64,000 nt of DNA, taken from NCBI GenBank assembly GCA_035566435.1, contig DATMRF010000144.1, forward strand, positions 62,001 to 126,000. Reading direction: 5' to 3'. Positions 26,857 through 35,350 of this stretch are shown here, piece after piece; the stretch's first letter is position 1, and every line of letters begins with the position of its first letter. The translations under genes were made by a program, and so were the position numbers. The DNA is from DATMRF01 sp035566435 (GTDB lineage Bacteria; Verrucomicrobiota; Verrucomicrobiia; Limisphaerales; UBA8199). The notes under the pieces are model-generated. The model was not told where the DNA came from, made no database searches, and saw nothing but the letters and a program-made list of their open reading frames with translations.

Positions 26857-27780
26857 GTGCGCGAGGACGCACGAAGGCTGTGGGTCGGAACCTTGCTTGG
26901 TGCGCTCTTGGCCCCCACCCTATTGGCTGGTCCTATCACTGTCCCCAATGCCTCCTTCGAGTCGCCGGTCACGACCTTCGTCAACACCCATGTTGATTCC
27001 TGGCAGAAAGTTCCGAAGCCCGATTGGTATGTCGAGAGCGGCGGGTACACTTGGGACCAATTGGCAGGTGTGTTCACGAACACGCCGGCCGGCGACCCCT
27101 CCCACATCATTAATTGTGACGGCACTCAGGCTGCATATATGTTCGCTGTTCCAGAGGTTTGCTTATTCCAGGATTACGACTCGACCGACTGGTCGCACTC
27201 AACACCGACGCACGCCTTCAACGCGACGTTCGACCCGGGCACCGCCTATCAACTCACCGTCGGGGTCATCGGCGGCGGCGGCAATATGATGCCGGGCGTT
27301 ACTCTGGAGCTCAGCTTGTATTACCGGGACGCCGGGAGCAACCAGGTAGTCGTGGCCGCGACCTCCATCACGAATACCCCAGCCGTGTTCAGCAACCACG
27401 TCACCCTGATTGATTTCCAGGTAAACGTTCCAACCGTCCAGGTCGCCGACGCCTGGGCCGGCCAGCACATCGGGATTAGATTGCTTTCGACAGTGGACCC
27501 GTCCTTGCAAGGCGGATACTGGGACCTGGACAATGTCCGCCTGACAGGAACTCGCCGGCCATTGTGGGCCAACCCTGCTTGGAGCGGCGGGCAGTTTTCC
27601 TTGACGCTCCAGAGCGAGCCGGGGCTTCAGTTCGAAGTCCTGGCCAGCAACGACCCCAGCCTGCCGATTCCAAGCTGGACCAGCCTGGGAACGGTGAGCA
27701 ACGCCACCGGCAGTGTTTCGTTCAATGACGCCGCCACGAACTACGCTCGCCGATTCTACCGGGCGCGCCAGTTGCCGTAG
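26857..27780 (+). CDS. secreted protein, paralog of the upstream PEP-CTERM protein
   Basis: About 307 residues from a GTG at 26857, chosen because it opens a signal peptide (VREDARRLWVGTLLGALLA then PTLLAG); the frame is also open through the palindromic repeat upstream. The domain starts PITVPNASFESPV and ends YWDLDNVRLTGT, aligning with the PEP-CTERM neighbour over its whole length. The C-terminus differs. Instead of PEP-CTERM there is a module of about 65 residues from GGQFSLTLQS to ATNYARRFYRARQLP, which resembles the end of the S53 peptidase. The gene is 172 bases downstream of its paralog. Its function is unknown; a surface role is inferred. Confidence 0.78.
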   Translation: MREDARRLWVGTLLGALLAPTLLAGPITVPNASFESPVTTFVNTHVDSWQKVPKPDWYVESGGYTWDQLAGVFTNTPAGDPSHIINCDGTQAAYMFAVPEVCLFQDYDSTDWSHSTPTHAFNATFDPGTAYQLTVGVIGGGGNMMPGVTLELSLYYRDAGSNQVVVAATSITNTPAVFSNHVTLIDFQVNVPTVQVADAWAGQHIGIRLLSTVDPSLQGGYWDLDNVRLTGTRRPLWANPAWSGGQFSLTLQSEPGLQFEVLASNDPSLPIPSWTSLGTVSNATGSVSFNDAATNYARRFYRARQLP

Positions 27781-27790
27781 GACGGGGGAC

Positions 27791-27808
27791 GTGATGCGTG
27801 AAACGTGA
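27791..27808 (+). repeat. 18-bp dispersed sequence, copy 1
   Basis: GTGATGCGTGAAACGTGA lies between the previous stop and the pseudopilin gene. Its exact reverse complement occurs at 58570-58587, in another intergenic region. Confidence 0.7.
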
Positions 27809-27871
27809 ATTCCTTTTGACAGTTGTGAGAGGATGTTCGAAAGCGTTGTCGGGAGCCTCGTTCTTCAGTTC

Positions 27872-27959
27872 CTTCTCGTTTTCATCCTCATCCTCTTCCT
27901 CTTTCTCGGAAGCGAATCCCGAGCCACGGAGAAAGAGAAAGAGGACGAGCATGAGGAAG
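27872..27959. repeat. CT-rich/GA-rich imperfect inverted repeat
   Basis: A pyrimidine-rich arm (27872-27909, CTCATCCTCTTCCTCTTTCT core) is followed by its purine-rich complement (27919-27959, GAGAAAGAGAAAGAGGACGA core). The start codon of the pseudopilin lies inside the right arm. A similar CT-rich stretch is at about 53370-53400. Confidence 0.6.
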
Positions 27960-28775
27960 ACGCGCGGGTCGGGATGTTCCAGATTGGGTTGCAGCAACCG
28001 AGGGCAGCCGTTTAGCGCATTCACCCTGATCGAGCTGCTGGTGGTCATTGCCATCATAGCCATCCTCGCCGCGTTGCTCTTGCCGGCGCTAACCTCGGCG
28101 CGCGCGGCAGGCCAGAAAGCCGCTTGTTTGTCGAACTTGCGGCAGATGGGCCTGGCGATTCACGCGTACGCCCATGACAACTCCGGAAGGATTCCCTACG
28201 GCCCGAAAGCGCCGCCCTTTACGAGTCCTGCGGACTTCTATCCTTCTACCGGCGCGCCGACGAGCCTGCTCTCACTCAAAGGCGGCGCTCCGGTTGGGTT
28301 GGGCCTGCTGTTACAGCAATACCTGGCTAACCAGCCGAAAGTCCTGTTCTGTCCTGGCACGGATCACCCACTGGATGCGGACGCTGAGCTGGCCAAGGTC
28401 GGCACAAACCAGGCCCAATGCAGCTATTATTATCGCCACGCCGGGAACGTCCAGTTGTTCGACAGCCCGACCAATACTTCCCCACCAGACACCCTTCAGC
28501 TCGACAAGCTCGGTAATAACCGGTCGGGTCTGCCCATCTGCGCCCTCGTCATCGACACGGAGTTCCTGTGTCCGCCTGATTTGGCGTCGTTCAACGTCAT
28601 CCCCCGCACCAATCACCGGCAGAGGTTCGTGGACGTTTTGTTCGCCGACGGTCACGCGCGATCACGGCCCAACCCGGACGCTCGTTTCACGGTGGACGTC
28701 CGGGATTACAGCGAGCTGCGGAGCTCCTTCGATAAGATCCTTAAAGTGCTGGAACAAGCAGATACGGAGCAATAA
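27951..28775 (+). CDS. type IV pilin-like / type II secretion pseudopilin
   Basis: About 274 residues from the ATG at 27951. The leader has an unusually long basic N-terminus (MRKTRGSGCSRLGCSNRG), then the prepilin cleavage and helix motif FTLIELLVVIAIIAILAALL. A globular part follows with CLSNLRQMGLAIHAYAHD and, near the end, FADGHARSRPN, both typical of the H-x9-DG pseudopilin family abundant in PVC bacteria. Prepilin peptidase would cleave before the Phe. An earlier in-frame ATG at 27798 would add a low-complexity Ser/Phe stretch and is rejected. The next gene starts 22 bases downstream, so the two are likely co-transcribed. Confidence 0.88.
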   Translation: MRKTRGSGCSRLGCSNRGQPFSAFTLIELLVVIAIIAILAALLLPALTSARAAGQKAACLSNLRQMGLAIHAYAHDNSGRIPYGPKAPPFTSPADFYPSTGAPTSLLSLKGGAPVGLGLLLQQYLANQPKVLFCPGTDHPLDADAELAKVGTNQAQCSYYYRHAGNVQLFDSPTNTSPPDTLQLDKLGNNRSGLPICALVIDTEFLCPPDLASFNVIPRTNHRQRFVDVLFADGHARSRPNPDARFTVDVRDYSELRSSFDKILKVLEQADTEQ

Positions 28776-28797
28776 ACTTCAAACCAAAAGAACAAGA

Positions 28798-30210
28798 ATG
28801 AAGCTTCAAAGGTTCGCGGGTTCGTCTGTGGCCGTGCTCGGACTGGTTTATTTATCGAGCGTCGGGTTTGTGGCAGCGGCGGCGGCCGATGAAAACTGGC
28901 CGCAATGGCGCGGACCACTGCAAAACGGAGTCGCTCCTTTGGCAGACCCGGCAACCACCTGGAACGAGAGCAACAATGTCCGTTGGAAGGCGAGGCTTCC
29001 GGGCGAAGGCTCGTCCACGCCCGTGGTCTGGGACAACCTGGTGTTTGTCCAGACAGCCATTCCTACCGGGAAGAAGCCTGAGAGCACCTCTGGCGGGGCG
29101 AACGACCAAAACTCCGCAGCGCGGCCTGATTCCGACGGCGGCCCTGGTGGGCCAGGCGGAGGTCCGGGCGGCCGGAGGGGTGGGTTTGGGGGCGGACCGA
29201 AGCCGACTGAAGCCTACCAGTTCGCGGTTCTTTGCCTCGACCGTTCGACCGGCAAGGTGTTGTGGCAGCAGGTCGCCCGCCAAGAGGTCCCGCATGAAGG
29301 AGTCCGCCAGAACGAGGGCACGTTTGCGTCGTCCTCGGGTGTTACCGACGGGAAGCACGTTTGGGCCTATTTCGGTTCACGCGGCCTCTATTGCTATGAT
29401 ATGAAAGGCAAGTTGGAATGGAGCCAGGACCTCGGCAAAATGCGAATCGCGATGGGCTTCGGCGAAGGCAGTTCGCCTGCGCTTTACAAAGAGATGCTCA
29501 TCGTGAATTGGGACAACGAGGACGGGTCGTTCATAACGGCACTGGACAAAAACACCGGCAAAACACTCTGGAAACAATCGCGCGAAGAACACACGTCGTG
29601 GGCTACGCCGCTGGTCGTCGAGCCGGAGGGTAAAGCGCAGATTGTGGTGGCGGCCACCGGCAAAATCCGCAGCTACGCCCCGGAATCAGGCAAAGTCAAT
29701 TGGGAATGCGGCGGCCTGACGCGCAATGTGATTCCGTCGCCCGTCGCGGATGGCGACATGGTCTATTGCATGAGCGGCTTTCAAGGAAACGCGCTCCTGG
29801 CGATTCATCTGGGACGAAGCGGTGACCTTACCGGCACCGACGCGATTGCCTGGACGTACAAGAAAAGCACGCCCTACGTGCCGTCTCCGCTGCTCTACAA
29901 CGGGAAGCTCTATTTTTTCGCGAACAACAATCCGGTCCTTTCCTGCCTCGATGCCAGGACGGGCCAAGTGCTTGTGGACGCCGAACGAATCGAAGGGTTG
30001 CAGGGAGTCTATGCCTCACCGCTCGGTGCGGGCGGCAAGGTTTACCTGACCGGGCGGAACGGCGCTATCGTGGTGTTGAAGCAGTCGGATAAACTCGATG
30101 TGCTCGCCACGAACAAGCTCGACGATAAATTTGATGCCTCACCGGCAGCCGTCGGTAAGGACCTCTTCCTGCGCGGCCGCGAGTATCTTTACTGCATCGC
30201 CGAGAAATGA
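28798..30210 (+). CDS. secreted PQQ-like beta-propeller protein with Gly-rich insert
   Basis: A 470-residue protein. The ATG at 28798 begins MKLQRFAGSSVAVLGLVYL, a signal peptide ending near AAAA-DE; the frame is open upstream only as a shadow of the pseudopilin gene. The mature start is ENWPQWRGPLQNGVAPL. Between blades 1 and 2 there is a disordered glycine-rich insert (GGPGGPGGGPGGRRGGFGGG), absent from the other propellers. Later blades include LSCLDARTGQVLVDAERIEG. It is probably co-transcribed with the pseudopilin before it and the propeller after it. Confidence 0.85.
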   Translation: MKLQRFAGSSVAVLGLVYLSSVGFVAAAAADENWPQWRGPLQNGVAPLADPATTWNESNNVRWKARLPGEGSSTPVVWDNLVFVQTAIPTGKKPESTSGGANDQNSAARPDSDGGPGGPGGGPGGRRGGFGGGPKPTEAYQFAVLCLDRSTGKVLWQQVARQEVPHEGVRQNEGTFASSSGVTDGKHVWAYFGSRGLYCYDMKGKLEWSQDLGKMRIAMGFGEGSSPALYKEMLIVNWDNEDGSFITALDKNTGKTLWKQSREEHTSWATPLVVEPEGKAQIVVAATGKIRSYAPESGKVNWECGGLTRNVIPSPVADGDMVYCMSGFQGNALLAIHLGRSGDLTGTDAIAWTYKKSTPYVPSPLLYNGKLYFFANNNPVLSCLDARTGQVLVDAERIEGLQGVYASPLGAGGKVYLTGRNGAIVVLKQSDKLDVLATNKLDDKFDASPAAVGKDLFLRGREYLYCIAEK

Positions 30211-30277
30211 GCGAGCAACCAATCACGCTTGCGTTTTGGAGTGCGCCAGTCCCCTGCCGCTTTGGAGCCCAATCCTC

Positions 30278-31585
30278 ATGAACATGCATGCGCGAACGTT
30301 GTCGGCGGCGGCTCTGTCACGCCGCCGAGGCGTTCTCAGTCAACTTTCGGTGCTTTCTTTCTTTCTCCTGTGCCAAATCCTGCTCTGTCCCGCCCAGGAG
30401 TGGACCCGGTTTCGCGGACCCAACGGCTCCGGCATTAGCAATGCGAAGACCATCCCGGCCACCTGGACCGAGAAAGACTTTAACTGGAAAGTCCCCTTGC
30501 CCGGCGCCGGCCACTCGTCGCCGGCGGTATGGGGCGACAAGGTTTTTCTCACCACCGGCGACGACCAGGCGGGCCAGGTAATCGTCGTGTGCCTGAGCGC
30601 CACAGATGGACGCGTGCTTTGGCAGAAGTCATTCGCGTTCACGGCCTATCCGAAGCATAACTACAACAGCTTCGCTTCGAGCTCGCCCGCGACGGATGCG
30701 CAGCGCGTTTATGTCTGCTGGAGTGTGCCCGCGCGCTGCACCTTGCTGGCGCTGGATCACCAGGGCAAAACGATTTGGGAAAAAGACCTCGGGCCCTTCG
30801 TCAGCCAGCACGGCAACGGCTCGTCCCCAATCCTCTACCAGGACAAGGTCATCCTGGCCAACGAGCAGGACGGCGAGAGCTTCCTGATTGCGGTCGATGC
30901 CGCGACAGGTGAAACACGATGGAAAACCCCGCGCAAGACCGCCGAGGCCGCGTACTCGACGCCGTGTGTCTATCAGCCGAAAGACAGCAAACCCGAGCTG
31001 ATCTTCAACAGTCACGCGCACGGGATTTCCGCGCTCGACCCCGACAACGGCAAGGTGCTGTGGGATTTTCCAACCGCCTTCGATAAACGGTCCGTGAGCT
31101 CGCCTTTGGTGGCGGGCGATTTGGTCATCGGCTCGTGCGGCAGTGGTGGCGGTGGAAATTACGTCGTCGCGGTCCGTCCGGGCGACCCGGCCAGTGGCAA
31201 AAAGCCTCAGCTGGCCTACTCCATCCGGCGCTCGGCTCCGTATGTGCCCACCAGCATTTATTTCGGCGAGCATCTTTTCCTTTGGGGTGACGGTGGGATT
31301 GTCAGTTGCGTTCAGGCAGCGACGGGAGAGGTCAAATGGCAGGAGCGCGTCGGTGGAGATTTCTTTGGCTCGCCGGTCTGTGTGGATGGCCGGCTCTTTT
31401 GTGTCTCGAGCCGTGGCGACGTCGTGGTGGCGGAAGCATCCGGCCACTTTAAGCTGCTGGCGAAGAATCCGCTGGGGGAGTTGACTCGCAGCACACCCGC
31501 GGTCGCGGGCGGCCGGATGTACATCCACACGAGCCAACATCTCATCAGCGTCGGCGGCGCTAAAGAAGTCAGCGCGAGGGATTGA
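30278..31585 (+). CDS. secreted PQQ-like beta-propeller protein
   Basis: A 435-residue protein. The start at 30278 (MNMHARTLSAAALSRRRG) leads into a hydrophobic segment LSVLSFFLLCQILLCPAQ; a Cys near its end could be lipidated (ILLCPA), though the box is not canonical. The mature start is QEWTRFRGPNGSGISNAKT, with blades such as LLALDHQGKTIWEKDLG. It lies 67 bases after another propeller gene and overlaps the convergent gene's end by 17 bases. Confidence 0.84.
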   Translation: MNMHARTLSAAALSRRRGVLSQLSVLSFFLLCQILLCPAQEWTRFRGPNGSGISNAKTIPATWTEKDFNWKVPLPGAGHSSPAVWGDKVFLTTGDDQAGQVIVVCLSATDGRVLWQKSFAFTAYPKHNYNSFASSSPATDAQRVYVCWSVPARCTLLALDHQGKTIWEKDLGPFVSQHGNGSSPILYQDKVILANEQDGESFLIAVDAATGETRWKTPRKTAEAAYSTPCVYQPKDSKPELIFNSHAHGISALDPDNGKVLWDFPTAFDKRSVSSPLVAGDLVIGSCGSGGGGNYVVAVRPGDPASGKKPQLAYSIRRSAPYVPTSIYFGEHLFLWGDGGIVSCVQAATGEVKWQERVGGDFFGSPVCVDGRLFCVSSRGDVVVAEASGHFKLLAKNPLGELTRSTPAVAGGRMYIHTSQHLISVGGAKEVSARD

Positions 31586-33362
31586 GAGCCTTAAGCTTCC
31601 ACAAATTGGTCACGCCACGAAGGATGATACCGTCCTGAACGAATGCCGGGCTGGCGTGGAAGGAGTCGGCCATCTCCGTGCGAAACAGCTCGCGGAACTG
31701 ACGGGCGGCTTCGACGACAATGGCGGTTCCCTTCTGGCTAAAAAGATAGAGGCGGTCGCCCGCCAGACCGGGCGAGGCATGGAAATCCATTTCGAAATCG
31801 TGCTCCCACTGTTTCTTTCCGTCCTTCGCGTCGAAGGCAGTCAAGAGGCCGGGGCTGGTGAGCGTGAAGACGAGTTCGCCATTGCTGACGGGGCTCGCGA
31901 TGTCGGGGACGTTTTCTTCGGTGCTCCACGCCACGTGGGTCTTGGTGACATCGCCCTGCCCGTCGGTCCGGATCGCGAGGAGTTTCTCCGAAGGGCTGGC
32001 CACGAAGAGCATGCCCCTTGCGAAGACCGGCGAAGGCAGCACTTCGCCGTTGAGGCACTCGACCCGCCACAGCTCCGTGCCGTCGGCCGCCGCGTAACCG
32101 ATGGCCCAGGGAACTGCCAGCGCCACGATCTGCGCCTTGCCGCCCGTCTCGAAGACAATCGGCGATGACCACGAGCTGGCCACCTTCCGTGGTTGCTGCC
32201 ATACGATCTGCCCGGTGCGCCCGTCCAGCGCGTAGAGGCGGGACTTGCCCTCTTCGCTCTCGCCCTGGTCTAGTTGCACGATGAGCCGGCCCTGCCAGAT
32301 TCCCAAAGAAGACGCGTTCCCGTAAGGGTTCTTCAACGCGCCGAAACTTTTTGCCCAGGCGAGCTTGCCGTCGAGTGTTAGCGCCACTAGGTCGCCATTG
32401 GCGAACATGGCGTAAACACGGCGGCCATCGGTGGCCACCGTCGCCGCGGCGACACCCGAGGATTCCGGCACCTCCACCGGTTTTGCCGGACTTCCCGGAA
32501 CGTTGGTAACGGCCTGCCGCCACAGAATTTCACCGGTCTGCCCGTTGAAGCAGAGGACTTCATGCTGGCTGGCATCGCCACCCGACAAAAAGACGCGGTC
32601 GTTCCAGATGACCGGCGAACCGAACCCGCCTGACGGCACGGCAACCTTCCAGCCGATGCCCGAGCCGGTCTTTACGTCCCACTCGCTTGGTGCGTTCGTA
32701 AACAACGACACACCGCTGCCATTGACGCCCCGGAAGCGGGGCCAGTTTTTTTCGAGCTCCGCAAAGGGCACCGCATCATTTGCCGCGGCAGCGGGTGCTG
32801 CGCCGTTACCCTCGTGCCTGGCCTCCAGTGCCTGATTTGGCAACGTACCGCTGGGGGAGAGACTCAGAATAAAGAGCAAGACGCCGATGCCTCCGCCGCT
32901 GGCCGCGACGGACCAGCGCGCCTGGGTGGCAGCGCGTACGGCTCGGTCTTGAGGCGCGCCTAGCCTCGGTTTGGGTCGTAAACGCTGCCTCTCCAGGCTT
33001 GCCACCTGATACATGGAGAGGAGAAATACAACACCGCCGCCGGCAAGCAACCAGGCGCCTGACCGCAAGCGGGCCAGATGGCGGAATTGCTGCTGGCGAA
33101 GCCGCAAGTCCAGGTCGCGGATGCCTTGCTTTTTGTGTTCGTCAGCCGGGTTCGCCCGGAGCGCTTCTTTGAGCTGCTTGAGTTGAGGCGATTCCAACGG
33201 AACGCCCGACCCGGCCTGGATGCGGCCCAGAACCATCGCCAGACCCACTAGCACCGAAAAAACGCCCGCCACCCAGGTCGTCATTCGCCAGGCTAGGGCG
33301 GCCGTTGCAGTCGGGTTTTCGCCCGCGCGGGCGACCGGCGTGGTTGATTGAGTGATGGCCAT
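31569..33362 (-). CDS. membrane-anchored PQQ-like beta-propeller protein
   Basis: A 597-residue protein that differs from its relatives by an N-terminal membrane part. There are hydrophobic helices at about residues 30-50 (WVAGVFSVLVGLAMVLG), 100-120 (AWLLAGGGVVFLLSMYQVA) and 150-165 (GGIGVLLFILSLSP), with a basic cytoplasm-type loop between the second and third. The propeller follows, beginning NWPRFRGVNGSGVSLF, with blades such as LYALDGRTGQIVWQQPRK. It starts 4 bases after the NapH-like Fe-S membrane protein and is the last gene of that operon. Its topology would place the propeller outside the membrane, next to the redox proteins. It could be a docking subunit, but this is inference. Confidence 0.86.
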   Translation of the reverse strand: MAITQSTTPVARAGENPTATAALAWRMTTWVAGVFSVLVGLAMVLGRIQAGSGVPLESPQLKQLKEALRANPADEHKKQGIRDLDLRLRQQQFRHLARLRSGAWLLAGGGVVFLLSMYQVASLERQRLRPKPRLGAPQDRAVRAATQARWSVAASGGGIGVLLFILSLSPSGTLPNQALEARHEGNGAAPAAAANDAVPFAELEKNWPRFRGVNGSGVSLFTNAPSEWDVKTGSGIGWKVAVPSGGFGSPVIWNDRVFLSGGDASQHEVLCFNGQTGEILWRQAVTNVPGSPAKPVEVPESSGVAAATVATDGRRVYAMFANGDLVALTLDGKLAWAKSFGALKNPYGNASSLGIWQGRLIVQLDQGESEEGKSRLYALDGRTGQIVWQQPRKVASSWSSPIVFETGGKAQIVALAVPWAIGYAAADGTELWRVECLNGEVLPSPVFARGMLFVASPSEKLLAIRTDGQGDVTKTHVAWSTEENVPDIASPVSNGELVFTLTSPGLLTAFDAKDGKKQWEHDFEMDFHASPGLAGDRLYLFSQKGTAIVVEAARQFRELFRTEMADSFHASPAFVQDGIILRGVTNLWKLKALNPSR

Positions 33363-33366
33363 CAGG

Positions 33367-34767
33367 TCAAACCGAGCGCGGCGCCGCACCGGTCGCGGGG
33401 GCCGTTCCAGCCGCCGCCACCATGCGCGTGCTCACTCGCTCCCGCGGACAGTAATCGAAACAACGCGCGCACACAAAGCAACCGCCATGTTCCGGTTCGT
33501 AATCGGTTCGTGGACGGCGAACGGACACGCTGACCAGTTTCGCGCCGATGACCAATCCCACCCAGCCGCCAAAAATCCAGCCGCCAATTATGAACTGCCG
33601 GCGAATGCTCCTCGCCGCGGTGAAAATCTCTGTTGGCGCTTGTTCCGCGCGGGCCAGCGCCAGTTCCTCCACCGAGGGAAGCGCGCCCTTCGAGCGTTGC
33701 GCCTCAGGTTTTGTTGGGGCCGCTTGCTCGCGGACCAACCGCTCCGCCAGGCTTACCGTCGGATGCATGCGTGAAGCCGGCACGCTGAACTGCCGGCCCA
33801 GCCAGGCGCCACCGGCCACCAGCACCGGCAACAGCACCGCCAGCAAGACCAAACGCTTGCGGTCCTGGCCGAGGACTTGGGCATCCAGAATCGTGGGTTC
33901 GGGTTCGACAATCGCGCCTGTGGGGCAGGTCACCTCACAGATCCGGCAACGAACACAGTGGTCCGGGGTCACCGCCACACGCCACTTCGCGGCGACAGCG
34001 CACAGTTTCAACAGGGCGCCGAACGGACACAGAAAACGGCAGAATGGCCGGCTGACAAACATCCCCAGGACCAGGAGCACTACCCCGGCCGCGACCATCA
34101 AGGTCCGCCCGCTCAAACGGAAGATGGGCACGAAGGGATCATACTGGCAAAAAAGAAACGCGCTTCCCGTCGCCGCGAACAACACCCCAGCTCCCAGGTA
34201 AACGAAAGGAAGCACGCTCAATCCCTGTTCGAGCCAGGGGGGCACTTTCAGCGGCTTGAGCAATGCCAGGTCCTGCAACGCGCCATGCGGACAGACCCCC
34301 GCGCAGAATAGCCGGCCGGCAAAAAGTGCAAACAAGAGCGGCAACACAAAAAACGCCGCCACCGTGATAGGCAGCGCGTACCCGCGGTCGGCGATCGCCA
34401 GCGCCACGTTCTGCACCGAACCGATCGAGCAAATGCAACCCTTTCGCCAAAACCCGAAGTAAAGCAGAGAGAAAATCGAAAGGGCCATCAGGCCCCGGCG
34501 TGAGCGCTTTTTGAGGACCAACCACCCTGCTAGCGCCAGAGACGCAGTCAGCACAGCGAGGTCCACGTATTGCAGCAGCGGCGCGCGTGGCGTGGGGATC
34601 GTCGTGAGCGGCAACTTGTGCCCTCCCTCGAACTCCGGCGGCTGAAACCGCTGCTCGGCTCCCGCGAGGAAGCCAAAGAAAGCTACCACGGCGAGGAAAA
34701 TGAAGATCGAAATGAGTCGCAGAGGAATTAGCGACTTCGGGATTCGAAATTGTAACCCTAAGCTCAT
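33367..34767 (-). CDS. NapH/NosR-like polytopic membrane protein with [4Fe-4S] sites
   Basis: A 466-residue membrane protein. The start at 34767 (MSLGLQFRIPKSLIPLRL) is 1 base after the ferredoxin stop. Helices alternate with cysteine motifs: GCICSIGSVQN, FCAGVCPHGALQD and FCRFLCPFGALLK are the CxxxCP pairs of NapH/NosR/CcoG proteins. A ferredoxin-type CVRCRICEVTCPTGA follows, and near the C-terminus CFVCARCFDYCPRERV. The family passes electrons between the quinone pool or cytoplasm and periplasmic Fe-S proteins. The neighbouring Tat ferredoxin is the obvious partner. No terminal reductase (Nap, Nos, Rdh) is in the window. Confidence 0.9.
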   Translation of the reverse strand: MSLGLQFRIPKSLIPLRLISIFIFLAVVAFFGFLAGAEQRFQPPEFEGGHKLPLTTIPTPRAPLLQYVDLAVLTASLALAGWLVLKKRSRRGLMALSIFSLLYFGFWRKGCICSIGSVQNVALAIADRGYALPITVAAFFVLPLLFALFAGRLFCAGVCPHGALQDLALLKPLKVPPWLEQGLSVLPFVYLGAGVLFAATGSAFLFCQYDPFVPIFRLSGRTLMVAAGVVLLVLGMFVSRPFCRFLCPFGALLKLCAVAAKWRVAVTPDHCVRCRICEVTCPTGAIVEPEPTILDAQVLGQDRKRLVLLAVLLPVLVAGGAWLGRQFSVPASRMHPTVSLAERLVREQAAPTKPEAQRSKGALPSVEELALARAEQAPTEIFTAARSIRRQFIIGGWIFGGWVGLVIGAKLVSVSVRRPRTDYEPEHGGCFVCARCFDYCPRERVSTRMVAAAGTAPATGAAPRSV

Positions 34768-34768
34768 T

Positions 34769-35350
34769 TTACCCCGCGACCGTCTTGAGCAGGTAGGGCT
34801 GTGCCGCCGGCACACGGCGGAACGCGTCGCCGGGGCACGTTCTGGCGATTGAGCACTGGTTGCAGTTCACGCAACGGTCGTGGCGGATTTGCAGAAAGAG
34901 CGAGCCGTTGCCGAAACGCACGCAGCCTTCGACGCACTTGGCGCAGCCGATGCACAACCGCTCATCGATCGCGTATTCGTAGTAGGGGTCTTCGACGAAA
35001 GTGCGTTGGATCGCGCCGGTGGGGCACAACTGATTCTCAGCGCCCGTGTTCAGGTCGTTCGGTTCCGGCTCAAAATAGGCCGTGCAAAGCTGGCAATAGC
35101 CGCAGATCGCGTAGGCTTGCACGCACTTCACCGCCGATTGCTCCAGGACGCATTGAGTCGCGCAGTTGCCGCAGCGCAGGCATTTTTCCGGGTCAATTTG
35201 CCAGACCATTCCTTGTGAGGCGCTGTGCCGGGCGAGTCCAGCAAACAGTCCCGCCAGCCCGGTTACCGCGGCGGCGCGCACCCCCGTCTGGAGAAACCGC
35301 CGGCGCCGGACCGGTTTCAGGTCGCTTTTGGGTGCGCCTGTGTCCTTCAT
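34769..35350 (-). CDS. Tat-exported four-cluster ferredoxin
   Basis: A 193-residue protein with a twin-arginine signal (VRRRRFLQTGVRAAAVTGL) and 17 cysteines in four clusters' worth of motifs: CLRCGNCATQC, CGYCQLC with a later CPTGA, CIGCAKCVEGC, and CVNCNQCSIARTCPGDA. This is the DmsB/NrfC-type arrangement of four [4Fe-4S] clusters that forms an electron wire. Tat export implies cofactor insertion in the cytoplasm and function in the periplasm or at the outer face of the membrane. Its ATG overlaps the stop of the upstream propeller gene as ATGA, and the membrane Fe-S gene follows after 1 base. Confidence 0.92.
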   Translation of the reverse strand: MKDTGAPKSDLKPVRRRRFLQTGVRAAAVTGLAGLFAGLARHSASQGMVWQIDPEKCLRCGNCATQCVLEQSAVKCVQAYAICGYCQLCTAYFEPEPNDLNTGAENQLCPTGAIQRTFVEDPYYEYAIDERLCIGCAKCVEGCVRFGNGSLFLQIRHDRCVNCNQCSIARTCPGDAFRRVPAAQPYLLKTVAG

